Source: Daphnia carinata (taxonomy: Eukaryota; Arthropoda; Branchiopoda; Diplostraca; Daphniidae). Taken from it: DNA of 64,000 nt. This document shows, one piece after another, positions 39,953 to 51,283 of this stretch. Below the pieces are notes generated by a model. The model searched no databases. It worked only from the letters and a program-made list of their open reading frames with translations, and was not told the origin of the DNA. Position numbers and translations under genes: made by a program. Location: contig NC_081333.1 in NCBI RefSeq assembly GCF_022539665.2, forward strand, positions 7,872,971 to 7,936,970, in the 5' to 3' direction. The number at the start of each line of letters is the position of its first letter. Within the stretch, counting starts at the first letter, position 1.

Positions 39953-40665
39953 CCTTAAATTACTACTTTATCAAAGAAGAACTCTGTTTCGAACAACAAC
40001 ACATTAGCAACCTGCTTTGCAAAACGAACGTGTATTTCGTCTGCTCTTTTCGAACTCCAAGGATTTTCCAGTATTGTCACATCAGAGGCCCAAGCGGTTC
40101 TACGAGTTCTACGATACCCGATTCTAAAATCAGTTAGCACCGGTTCCAACTGCGCTTACCCACATTTTTTACTGTGAAACCGACACAATTTTTACCCTAG
40201 CTTAGCCACAATATGGCTTTAGAAAAATATAGAGTTGTACCCTAATGTGAAATATGTCATACTTTCCCCTAAGAAGTGCTCAAATGAAGGAGACCTGAGT
40301 CCGTTAACGTAGTTATCAAACAAACCATAACAGCACTGATTGGCTTTCTGTCGTTGTGAGATTTTAGTATATTAGTAGCTAATGTGAATTTAGAGTGAAA
40401 AATTTAAATCAAGCATATATTAAACTTTTTGATTTACCAATAATTTGTAAAGTTAATAAAGGATAAGTCAATTATTTCTATTATCCCATTTTGGCAATGC
40501 TGTTTTTATTTGTTTGTGATTCTGCTTCGGCTGTCATCGCTATTCCGCAGTACAAGAAATTAGTCACTAAATGCAGCTATTTCAATGGACCAGCGTTTGA
40601 AAGATTTATAAGTAAAAAATAACTTTCTGATAGGAATGAAACTAATGGGTTTGTTTTTTAACCAG
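39953..40665. promoter_or_regulatory. divergent interval between FNTA and the C2orf42-like gene
   Basis: About 700 bp between two divergent genes. It should hold the FNTA promoter and 5' UTR and the still unplaced first exon of the C2orf42-like gene. An ATG at 40498 opens a 43-codon frame, but its only donor in the needed phase is poor. No core promoter motif assigned. Confidence 0.4.
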
Positions 40666-43088
40666 ACTTTCCAACCTCGGTCGAAGAACGTTGAGAGGTG
40701 TCAAGCCATGTCCGAAATGTGGAACTTACAATGGGACCAGAGGATTTAGTTGTAAAAACAAATCATGTGATGTCGTCTTTAAAGCCGCTGATGACCGTAA
40801 AAAGAAAACTACTGAAGCTTGTCGGATAAGCACTGAAAACCAAAACGCACAAGTATATTTTAGAATTTTACTCAACATGTTGGCGTTTTTAACAATGTAT
40901 GTTTTTGTCAAATCAGGTGTTTTCTGTTCGTTTACGTGACAAAGGACCTGACTATAGGTATGAAATTAAAATATTTTATTTTAGGATGAAGTTGTAAAAC
41001 CACTTTTTATCCAGAGATTTTGTGCAGCTAACTACAGAATTAGTAGATGCTGGGGATGGGAACTTTACAACTGCTCAAAATGCTGAATGTTATGTTGAGA
41101 GTTGTTCCAATAAGAATGACACGTTCAACCTCTTGACAATTACAGCATGCCAGCATATTCAAGCAACTCTGAATTGTCATTCAGAGTCAGAGATTTTACC
41201 AATCAAAGCATCACTAATTCATTCTCTTAACATTCCATCAGATCTAAAAGATGAATTGTGGAACATGTCTACTGAAGACAACCAAGGGTAATGCACATTA
41301 TAGAACTAAATTAGTAGCAATAAAACATTAAAAGTTCTTGAATTGTGGGTTATTAGGTTGCAGATGCCTATTGTCCAGCGGGTTTCAAAAACCATATTTG
41401 TAGTAAAATGTGCAGTTTCGAACAAATTTTCGTTGGGTTTTCTTCATTGTTCAGTTATTGAAACTCGTAACAAAACGGGAACATTGGAACGAAAGTTCAT
41501 CTGTCCATGTCGTAAGTTGAAGGCTCCAAACTCATCAGAAATATCAAATAAGGAGTGTGTCCATTTCTATGCGTGCATTTTGGCATTCATCAGTGACGAG
41601 AAGTTCATGAATGAATTCTCTTACCACATTCAGGTACACTTTAAGTTGGTCCATGTTGAACTTTTAATGCCTTTATTTTCTTTTGTTATTAATTAACATT
41701 TGTTTCTTTCTTTCAGGCGTCCAACGTGCTTTCTGTTTCATTGGACAGCATTGAGGAAATGACAGAGCGGCAGTTAGTGGTGCACTTTGAAGTAATGCCA
41801 CAAGTATCGGATGAAACCGATCTTCTTGGCGATGTTAGGGTACTAGATTCTTTAGTTCTAGCCACCGACGACGGTTCTTCGGGTTTTGCTGATGATGTTT
41901 CAGCAACGGGAAACGTCAACTTGACGTTGCCGGTTGGTATTAACATGAGCGAGCTGTTAAATGGAACGTTAGAAGTGGTTCCCCAGATGACCTGTCACAC
42001 TGCCCCCGTTATAAGCGCAGAGGAGGCTGCGCAAATCCAGAGAGGAAAGATCAAAATAGCACCTCTCAAAAGACCACGCAAATTAATTTCAGAAACAAGC
42101 AACCATCAACATCAGACCCAACTAACGACCGAAACTATCCCCAAGCGTACACCTTCTTTGGAAGAAGTCACGAGCTCTCTCTTGTTCGAACAATGGCTAT
42201 CCTCTGTTACGGAACGAATCAACCAGACCATGCATTTTGGAATGCCCGGTAATCCGGATCCGCTAGTCTACCAGATACCCCATTCGTTTTTCGAATGTCT
42301 TCGTGAGCGAATTTCTACAAATGGGAGAAAGAAGCGTCTACCCAATAGCACCGTTGTCTTCCAACGTAAGGACCGGCCACCATTTGTCACACTGACCAAA
42401 TATACTTGGCATCTCAACAATCCTATGCACGTGAAACATATCTTCGACACTTCTCTGGTAACGCGATATCCCATCAGTTGAATTTTCAAAGAAATGACAA
42501 CGTTTACTTACAGGTTCAACTAGAACTTACACGAAGTTTTGTTGAGAATCAAGATGGAACATTCGATTTATACGTTCCAAAAAACATTGACACGGCCGGA
42601 TCTGGGGCAGACTGCTCCGGTTTACCGACGCTCAGACCATTGGAACTCCAGACTTACCTAATAATTGGTAACATCTGTCTGTCTTTCAAAGTGAGCTTCG
42701 TCTTCATTACTTGTGTAATGTATTAGGACATGGTAACACCAATACAGACGGTGATTGTTCCTGCCCATTTACCATCGAATGGATCCCAGATGTTCTCTTA
42801 CAATCCAAATTTGGTGAGTTGAGTCTACAGTTTCAATTCGGACACCAGAGACATCCATTGGGATTGCTGTCAGAGCGGAGTGGCAACAAACGGCTGATAA
42901 ACGGAATGGCCAGCACAACTACTCTGACAAATAGTATCGCCTCACGTCGTAAGAAACTCAAAGTGGTCGCTGTTCCTGACTCGGATGCCAAAGATCTACA
43001 AAACTTAAATAACATCGAGCTCGACTTTGATGGAGTCGCTCCTTTAAACGATAGTGAGTTCCAAGAACTCACTAAATCGGTCCCTTGA
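40666..43088 (+). CDS. C2orf42-like protein with N-terminal zinc ribbon (5' end unresolved)
   Basis: Orthologue of the poorly characterised animal protein C2orf42; molecular function is not established. Exons: 40666-40852, 40917-40957, 41015-41287, 41357-41633, 41717-42457, 42514-42667, 42727-43088. It begins LSNLGRRTLRGVKPCPKCGTYNG, a zinc-ribbon-like region (CPKCG, then CKNKSC). Other conserved blocks are VFSVRLRDKGPDYR, VQRVSKTIFVVKC, WLSSVTERINQTMHFG, RKKRLPNSTVVFQRKD, KYTWHLNNPMHVKHIFDT, LRPLELQTYL, and TIEWIPDVLLQSKFGEL. The first listed exon opens with a split codon in phase 2, so at least one upstream exon carries the ATG; I could not place it. The C-terminal tail past residue ~600 (KKLKVVAVPDSD onward) has no recognised domain. 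Confidence 0.87.
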
Positions 43089-43775
43089 AATGTATAAGGG
43101 AAGACAAAGCACCTTGGTGCGCAGAGTCTCCCCCAACAGGCTGTGCTTCCTTCATTTTATCCATCACTGTTTCCCACCAGCGTACCTATTGCCATCTCTT
43201 TATAGAGAACAAGATCTTAAGCAACTCCTAAGATGCTCCCCACGTCACTTCATGTTTGTTCTAGCCATTTGCACTCATCCAGCAACACGAAAGCAAGGGA
43301 TGACGTTTGATGGGCGAAGGAATACGATTTCGTGCATTCGTACTGTTTTTGAAGGAAAGATGCCTCATTATTATTTCTAAAGGAAAGTCATACGACAGTT
43401 CCAATAATTGACTTAACTCTGTTTTGTTCCGGTTGTCCCTTATTTCCCTTATCGCTTTTTTTTTGCGTTGGAGTTATATTCCGACCATAAATGGAAATAG
43501 TAAACTGTATATCGCTCGATTCACAATGAAATTCTTTTTTACGGATTGTATGGATTTGAAACCAGGTAAAAGACAAATTAATTGGAAACAAACACACGAC
43601 AGACGAGACAGAAAATTAAGAGCTTAAAAGGCACTAAACGGTAGCCATTAATTAAAAATGAATCAAATTAAATACATGGAAAAGAGTACACGAGTACTGG
43701 TGGCACTGGCTGCGGAATTCTTCATAATATTATGTCTTGCCGCACAAAAAAAAAATCACATCCAAATTCCGTATA
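43089..43775. other. intergenic gap between the C2orf42-like gene and repo
   Basis: About 690 bp between convergent genes; presumably two 3' UTRs. No coding evidence. Confidence 0.5.
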
Positions 43776-44764
<989 letters not shown>

Positions 44765-45145
44765 TACCTAGAAGAAGAACGATAGTTTTACGGGTGTCAT
44801 CGTAAACGTGATGTTGAACGTATTCCAATTACTTGAATCGAATGAAAGTTCCCTCTTGTTTCAGCTTGCGCTTTTGCTACAACTTGCGTCGAATTGAGCG
44901 CCATTCTTGCTGATGTGCACGGGAGGAAAAGCGCCAGTGCACAGCCGGAGATGTTGGCAACAAGTGGTCTCCGCTTCATCCATAGTTTTCAGTTTATATA
45001 GCAGCAGCTGCCTTTCGATTTTTCGAGGGAGGGGTCAAAAAATGTAATACGCACACACACACACACAAAAAAAAGAAACAATAAATTCATGGAAAAAAAA
45101 GAAAGAATGTCGGAGGGGGGCAGATGAGAAGCTGAGTATGTATGG

Positions 45146-45155
45146 GTCACGTGAC
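45146..45155. promoter_or_regulatory. GTCACGTGAC palindrome, 5' of repo
   Basis: An exact 10-bp palindrome with a CACGTG E-box core, about 380 bp upstream of the repo ATG. GTCACGTGAC is the consensus bound by MITF/TFE/USF-type bHLH-zip factors in animals (family knowledge). Occupancy is inferred. Confidence 0.4.
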
Positions 45156-45913
45156 TACCGCGCTCATCCGTCGTTTATGGCGACGCAACAAGGCTCAATT
45201 GGAACCAATTGAGCGAGTTAACAAGACAAATCGACGGGCCACTTTATATCCAATCATTGACGACTTCCTCTTTAAGACAAGTGATGATGAATCCTCTCGC
45301 TGTCAATTCACTCACAACGCAATTGAAATTTAGCGCAATCAGTCTTAACTCGATCAAATCCTCTCGCCATGCTTGCAGTATTGTTTTAAATACTTTGATG
45401 GTCATACCGTATCCGCGCGTGTGTAATGTTTTGATTATTGCAGATCGACAGAGTAAATAATAGAGCTTCGGTCCGACTGTGACTCCAATTGATCATCATC
45501 ATTAAAGGCAATCATTCGCTCAACAGATGCGAACGACTTTAATCAGCGGAACCAAAATAAAATGTGAAGCTGCAAGCCTCATACATTCATCAGCTGCAGT
45601 TGTTGATGAAGAGAAAAAAACATATATATAAATAAAAATAATATAAAATTTTTCTTGTGCAATTCGTTGCGGTCACTTTCAATAGACAACACAATGAAAT
45701 AGGATCAAGGTGGGAGCGATAGCGTACAACTGTCCGCATAAAGGGAAGGGGTGCAATGCGAAACAGAGAAGGGGGCCTCCCGCTGTGGTGGAACTGTCGG
45801 GAAAAAAATGGGCGCGTGCTGCCGATCCGACCCTTCTATTGTTTGAAGTTGTCTTTTCGTTTTGTTCTTTCCCACCCACGCCAACGCTCGCAACCCATGT
45901 TGTACGGTGAAGG

Positions 45914-45923
45914 GTCACGTGAC
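45914..45923. promoter_or_regulatory. second GTCACGTGAC palindrome, 5' of repo
   Basis: The same 10-bp palindrome, here extended to the 12-bp perfect palindrome GGTCACGTGACC, about 1.15 kb upstream of the repo ATG. Confidence 0.4.
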
Positions 45924-47399
45924 CACCACTATCCTCTTGTCTTTTTTTAACCCCACGTTGAACGGCGAGAGCGCAAGAGTGCGCCCCATGATAAACCATC
46001 GTCAGAAATTCTATATGTTATCCAAAACTTTGTGGAATAATAGAAGACGAGGAGGGGGCGGTAGAGAAACAAACATTTATAACCGAGGCACCAAAAGATA
46101 ACCACAGGACCGCGAAGAGAGAACTCGAGTAGACAAAACCTATCGCTTGATCGACAGATCTACTGCCCGATGGTTATCGACGTGATAGACATTTTTTCCT
46201 TTTTCCTGCTTTGCTTTTACTGATTGTTTTTTATTTCATTTTTTTTTCTGTTCGTTTTTTTTCACAACGGCCAAAATGTGGGACTGACTTTCCATCCATC
46301 GAATCGTGGGAATGGTAAGTTGAACAGCTTTTCATGCTTCCGGATGAGCGTCATCATAACAGTTCAATATTGCATACAAATACCGAATAATGCGTACTTG
46401 ACTTTTAAGGGATTCTCTAATGGATACTTTGGACATTGTTTAATACTATTACATGAAAGAGAGGACATAAAAGAAATCTTGTTTGGTCACAAAGAATAAA
46501 ATGTAGCCTAATAGAACTTTAGGTTAGGTTTATCAAGGGAAATGGTTAGGGGTGATTCAATCACAGAAGTCTTGTGACCATTGTCGTGTAAAGAAATTAT
46601 TGCAAATGGCTAACTTTAATTGTCGCCCCTTCCAGCACTGAGCCAATGGAGGATAGAAATGAGGAAATATGATGACAATATTAAGCCCGAACTGCTACTA
46701 GGGTCTCGGCGAAGGTTTTGATATTGACGTGTATATCTATGTCTTTATGAGGGCGTCTTCATCGGCACGGATAGCATCGTGGCCGGCGAAGATGATAAAG
46801 ATTCATCGGTCTGCCTGTCTGTTTTCGCCAGTCTGTTTGGCTTGCCATGATGGTTATCTGGAGGATCACGTTCGCCAGCAGTGTTTTTGTACCGCGAAAC
46901 TTCTAATTTATCGAGGTCAGTATTACATGGTCAGACTGGTTGTATTAAATCACAGCGATCAAACAATTTAACAGAAATGTAGTATCAACGGTGACCAAGC
47001 GCAGATGTGGCTCTAAACATTGCTAAACATTTGATACCAGACAAGGAGAGGGCAATATAAATGGCGACATTTAAAATTTGGATGAAATAAATGCATTACT
47101 CAGCACGGCCAGCAAGCACGGCCGCTATTTAGATATACCTTGCCAAGTTCTAATTCTGGTCTCCTCTCACTTGCGTCGTTGCCAAAGAATCCAAGCAGAT
47201 CCAAGTGAAGAATGGAGCATAAGGTGTGGGTTTCCAAAATGGAAGGAGCACAATAAAAACTGAGAAAACGATTATGTCGATATCGTAGCTGCCGAAGAAA
47301 GAAATGGTAGAGCATCTCTCTTACGTTTACTTCTTTCCTGCTTAGGCAAACAAACATTTCGATAAAGATTAAACATTTTATTCTGATACGTTAACATTC

Positions 47400-47661
47400 T
47401 TAAATACCCTTTCCGTCTTTCTTGTCTCCCTTGCCATCTTTTTTGTCTCCTCCTTTCTAAGAATCAAAACAACAGCGAAAGAAATTCACTCTATATTTGT
47501 AAACACAAAAACACGCTCTAAAGGCAATCGATACTTACATCTCCGCCTTTGCCGCCTTTATTGTCACCGCCTGGGGAGAAATCAATAGAGAAATTGCACG
47601 AGTTTTAAAAAGATCAATTGTATTATTTAATAGTAATAAACGTACCTTTCTTGGGAGGCAT
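47400..47661 (-). CDS. 34-residue Lys/Gly/Asp-rich micropeptide
   Basis: Three tiny exons on the minus strand: 47661-47646 (MPPKKG), 47570-47539 (GGDNKGGKGGD) and 47456-47400 (KGGDKKDGKGDKKDGKGI then TAA). All have GT-AG junctions; the total is 105 nt, 34 aa plus stop. The peptide consists almost only of Lys, Gly and Asp with a KGGD/KKDGKGD repeat, so it is expected to be unstructured and highly charged. It shares its N-terminus (MPxKKGD type), exact length and a KKDGK motif with the micropeptide at 49751-49930 on the other strand. Function unknown. Support is the three perfectly phased micro-exons; the risk is that so short a frame could be chance. Confidence 0.6.
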
Positions 47662-48168
47662 TAGGTAGATTGTGTGCGTCTGAAGGGATGCGAGCTACTA
47701 GGTTCCAGTCCAGTCTGGCTACGAATGAGTTTTCTTCGATTTAACTGGAGCCGATTCACAACAAATACTGTAGTCTGGGTAGCGAAGACGACGTGCCCGA
47801 TATGTTACACGAGCACGCACCGTTGAAAGGAGGAGTCCAATCACATGATCATAGCATCCAGACTTCCCCATTGGTCCAAATATAGCACACATCCAGATTG
47901 TTCCGGAGAAAATAGGGTGTGTAAAAGCACATTTTTCTTTAATGTAAAATCAATCGGTTAAAACGAAATTTCAATACCGAATTTTCAAACGTCTGCCTTT
48001 CCAACGATTGATTTTCTAGTATCAATATATCAACATATAGGCGTTTCCGGGAAGGCATTGGCAATAACAAGTCGATACAGATATACAGTAGTTTATTAAA
48101 ATATTTATTAGAGGGATCGATCCTTGCATGCAGGGACGGAGTTATGGGCTGTCCGACTTTACATAGAT
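47662..48168. other. intergenic gap upstream of the Lys/Gly/Asp micropeptide gene
   Basis: About 500 bp. On the minus strand a TATATTT-like element and a CCAAT sequence lie near 47865-47885, about 200 bp upstream of the micropeptide ATG, in keeping with its promoter. No gene seen. Confidence 0.4.
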
Positions 48169-48525
48169 CTAAAAAGGTCGAAAGCAATACGGCATGTATG
48201 TTTCTTGCTCCTCCTGTTTGTAAATAGCTGCACGAGGGACGGCAAACTCCGGTTTCAACTGGATTTCCAAGATATGCTTCCCGCTAGGACTTTTGCTATT
48301 CTGAGTTGTAGGCTGCGTATTGATCCGGCAGTCAGTGGACACGTCGTAGCTCAGATCTAGGCGGAATAGACCGTAAAAAACAAAAAAGTGCAAGCTCAAA
48401 GCGCATCCGGTTGAATAAAACAAACGATTTTGAGACTAGTTACTATTTTACCAGCAACAAATAATTTTTTTTTTTTTTCTATTTAATAAGAACTTACTGG
48501 TTCTCAAAACACTTTTTTTCACCAT
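48169..48525 (-). CDS. 71-residue protein of unknown function, two exons
   Basis: Exon 1, 48525-48498, encodes MVKKSVLRT and ends with A before a gtaagt donor. Exon 2, 48356-48169, starts after a pyrimidine-rich ...ctattccgcctag acceptor. The split codon joins to Asn and the total is 216 nt, 71 aa plus stop. The protein reads NLSYDVSTDCRINTQPTTQ, then KHILEIQLKPEFAVPRAAIY and ends QETYMPYCFRPF. There is no signal peptide or membrane segment. I do not recognise the family. Consensus splice sites and a perfect phase join make it credible despite its size. It lies among other very small genes. Confidence 0.5.
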
Positions 48526-49550
48526 AGAACGAGCTCACGGGAAAATGTAACTACGTCACATGAGTCCACAAGTAGCTCGTGCAAGCCAGCCGGAAGGTTG
48601 TTGCTGTTAGCATAACGTATTGTGAAGAAGCAACGAGCAATCAAACTTCTTTCGAATAAAAGAAAGACAATACAAAACATTTAAAAACAAACAACAATGT
48701 ATATCATAACACGCTTCAATGTCCACGCAAGGAAACGTGTGGACTCTGCTTCATTGTTATTTCAACAAGTAGTCGCTTTTTTGTTTTCATCTTGATGCAA
48801 CCGTAAAAAAGGGAAAAAAGAAACGCAAAAACATAATCGATCAATCAATCCTCATCGTATTCCTTACTCGTGAACGTCAGATTATAGATGACTACAGCGT
48901 CACCATTAATTACGATTTATTTTCAGTGGTTATAGACCACCTCCGACTTCACTTGCGCAACTGACAACTTTTCTACCGATTGTCACAAAGCGTGAGGTAT
49001 TGATTTGGGCTTTAAGTATACATTGTATTTTACACCTTCCAGGATTTGGTGGTTTTTGTTTGAGAAAATGGAATTGTTGGAAATCTCTAGAGTGAATGTT
49101 GACATTTAATCGAACTTCGGTCAATCGATTTTCAAGTCAGTATTGCGCACTTAGTAGAGGGCGATAGTCACGTAAAAAAAGCAGTAAAACAATTCGTTGT
49201 GAAACTTATTTTTGATAGCAAAATCGCATAAAGCTTTGGCTGTTAAGCGCGCATCACAGCCAATCCCCCTGGTCATAAGATACGGAAAAACAAAACAAAA
49301 ATGAAACGCCCAAAAACTAGTAATAACAAGTTTGCAAACTTTTTGTTGTGCCATTGCTTTGCAACGCAATTTATGGCATCTAATTCAGCCTACCCGATCT
49401 ATGCTAAGAGTGGGAACTACAACGTATTCAATTTTCTACATGTTATAGCGATCTTCAGGAAGCAATGCAAGTCAATCAAATGAAAATCAAGCAAAAAGCG
49501 TTGTAATAGAAGACAAGCTAGTCGGTGTTCACTGTTGAGCGTCCTTGTTA
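48526..49550. other. intergenic gap before the heat-shock-type promoter
   Basis: About 1 kb of AT-rich DNA between two divergent small genes. Frames near 48930-49500 are short and unsupported. No RNA gene or repeat recognised. Confidence 0.45.
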
Positions 49551-49553
49551 TAA

Positions 49554-49580
49554 AGAATGTTCTAGAACATTCTAAGGAAC
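49554..49580. promoter_or_regulatory. heat-shock element (HSF-binding site)
   Basis: A run of alternating pentamers, GAAnnTTCnnGAAnnTTC, at 49555-49572, followed by another GAA at 49577. Four perfect inverted nGAAn units is a strong consensus for binding of trimeric HSF (family knowledge). It lies about 80 bp upstream of a TATA box and about 175 bp upstream of the micropeptide ATG at 49751. Confidence 0.8.
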
Positions 49581-49585
49581 ATTTT

Positions 49586-49595
49586 GTCACGTGAC
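49586..49595. promoter_or_regulatory. GTCACGTGAC E-box palindrome in the micropeptide promoter
   Basis: Exact 10-bp palindrome directly after the heat-shock element, the third copy of this sequence in 4.5 kb. Confidence 0.45.
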
Positions 49596-49625
49596 TAAAT
49601 ATTAACCCGGTGAGAACCGCATCAG

Positions 49626-49660
49626 CCAATGGTAAGCCCGGGAAAAGTCTACTATATAAG
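49626..49660 (+). promoter_or_regulatory. CCAAT box and TATA box of the micropeptide gene
   Basis: CCAAT at 49626-49630 and TATATAAG at about 49653-49660. Transcription would be expected to start about 30 bp later, near 49685, leaving a 5' UTR of about 65 nt before the ATG. This is the clearest core promoter in the window. Confidence 0.7.
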
Positions 49661-49750
49661 GACCCCTCTCCCTGGGTCTGTCAAACGCGCAGTTCCTAGC
49701 ACAATCACAAACCTTACTTCGTCTCTCAACAGATATCCATTTGATTAAAC

Positions 49751-49930
49751 ATGCCGAAGAAAGGAGACAGCAAACCTAAAGCCGAAGCGGTAAGTCAAGT
49801 GCAAATTATCAAGTGTTTTCTATTTAATAACGTTCGATGTTACTTGTCTTTGAAAACCTGTTAGAAAGGGACGGAGGAAAAGAAAGTCGAAAAGAAGGAG
49901 GACGCAAAAAAAGATGGCAAGAAGAAATGA
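49751..49930 (+). CDS. 34-residue Lys/Glu-rich micropeptide with heat-shock-type promoter
   Basis: Two exons, 49751-49789 (MPKKGDSKPKAEA) and 49865-49930 (KGTEEKKVEKKEDAKKDG then KKK and TGA); 105 nt, 34 aa plus stop. Junctions are gtaagt and ttag, phase 0. More than 40 percent of residues are Lys, with Glu and Asp balancing part of the charge; no hydrophobic core, so probably disordered. It has the same length and a similar N-terminus (MPKKGD) and KKDGK motif as the peptide at 47400-47661, suggesting an ancient duplicate pair. The upstream heat-shock element, CCAAT box and TATA box imply strong, stress-induced expression. Function unknown; no resemblance to a known family that I can name. 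Confidence 0.7.
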
Positions 49931-50977
49931 GACTGATTACGCTCTTCACGGTGATGCTCGCAGCAAAAACGCAGGCCGCTCTCATTTAATTACATCCTGA
50001 AAATTGCCGCAAAGGATGTCGAGAGCATCGTCGTTCTTATTTGACTTTGAAATGAACTTGATTTTATATCGAAAAATTTTTATGTTTAAAATCGATCATT
50101 CCAAATACATGACTTAAACCTTTCCGTAAAAATTGGCTTCTGGTGTTTTTCTTTTCTAAATCAACACCCTTTGTGAAAGTAAATTGCTTTGGATATAATC
50201 GATGTGTGTAAATAGGTCTTGCTAATCGAACAGCCAAAGTTCGTCCTCCGCCATGCGATTGACCGTGGTGATTATGCCAAGGGTATCGTACTACGTACGG
50301 TAAATGCCATTCCTATATCTTAGCTATATATCAAAATTTGACGAGCTACAGTTCCAGTCATTCCTGGTTAACTAACGCCATGAAAACAAATACAATGGTA
50401 AAAAATAAACTTTAATTTACACCAAAATACTAAGATCATACGGACACCATAGCTCTGTTAGAATTGTTGAAAATATGGAATGCTTTGACGACTTATAAAC
50501 ATGAGGTGAGGATGCAACTCCAATTGTTCATCATACCCGTAGACCTAAGGGTAAGTTGGCTGTTATGGATTATAATTAAAAGCCTAACAGACATAGGATT
50601 CTACATCTTTACGTGTGTCACCAGACATCCATATACTACTCCGGGATACGCATATTCTTTGGCTGCTAGCCAACAAAAAAGACATTGTACTGACACACGG
50701 GATACTGTATTTTCTTTTGTTCTCACTACATGTGACATCTGAAATGCAGATCACATTTTCTTTGTTACAGCAACAAAATCAATGGGTAAAAATAAAACTT
50801 GATTTTTTAATATCTGAAAGTTTGAAGTGTGTGAACAGTCGGAATACTTGGGCAGTGCAACAGTTACAGAACTTGACAAGATTTTCGGAGCAGCCCTTAG
50901 GAATCAAAAACCCAACCGTTGAAACAAAACACATCCATAAAGTTTTGCTTATGTATAATATGTGTTACAATATATAT
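49931..50977. other. interval downstream of the micropeptide gene
   Basis: About 1 kb. The left part is 3' UTR. An 84-nt open stretch at 50216-50299 (28 codons, phase 0 at both ends) has an ag acceptor before it and a gtaaat donor after it and reads VLLIEQPKFVLRHAIDRGDY; it may be an alternative exon or chance. Frames to its right are unsupported. Confidence 0.35.
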
Positions 50978-51283
50978 TTATGGCTCTGATAATTCTGTAT
51001 TTGGACTTGGCTGGGTGGAATTGACGTGGATAGGGAAATGAATGGTACACTGGGAGGCGTAGGGACTGGTGAGCAGTTGTTGCCACGGCATTTCCAACTG
51101 GTAGCATCCATCAATCCTATTAGCTTGATGATTTAGTTTATCAACACTTACATGATTTGGTGGAACGCGTACATCGCGCCGTGAATACTGGCTATGACTA
51201 GAGGATGAAATAGTGTTAAGATTGGAGCAGCAGGGCTCAACTTCCTTCAGCTCAGAATTGAGCAGCAGGCTCCATTCCATTGG
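50978..51283 (-). other. in-frame open extension after the ANKRD13C stop codon
   Basis: Directly after the ANKRD13C TGA (51286-51284), the same frame stays open for about 101 codons to a stop at about 50978. The first nucleotide after the stop is C (TGA-C), a leaky context. The extension reads PMEWSLLLNSELKEVEPCC at its start and NSTQPSPNTELSEP at its end. There is no known domain. It may be a readthrough extension, a separate downstream frame (an ATG is its second codon), or 3' UTR open by chance. Confidence 0.35.

Larger units (their letters stand above)
44765..47399. other. intergenic region upstream of repo
   Basis: About 2.6 kb between repo (minus) and the small Lys/Gly-rich gene (minus). 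It should contain the repo promoter. A (CA)n run lies at about 45052-45067, and two E-box palindromes are listed separately. The frames at 46224-46499 and 46729-46971 have no recognisable domain or splice support. No gene called. Confidence 0.45.

Noticed and set aside
46729..46971. 80-codon plus-strand frame
   Set aside because: Contains a few Cys and a His but no spacing resembling a known zinc finger, and no splice or promoter support.
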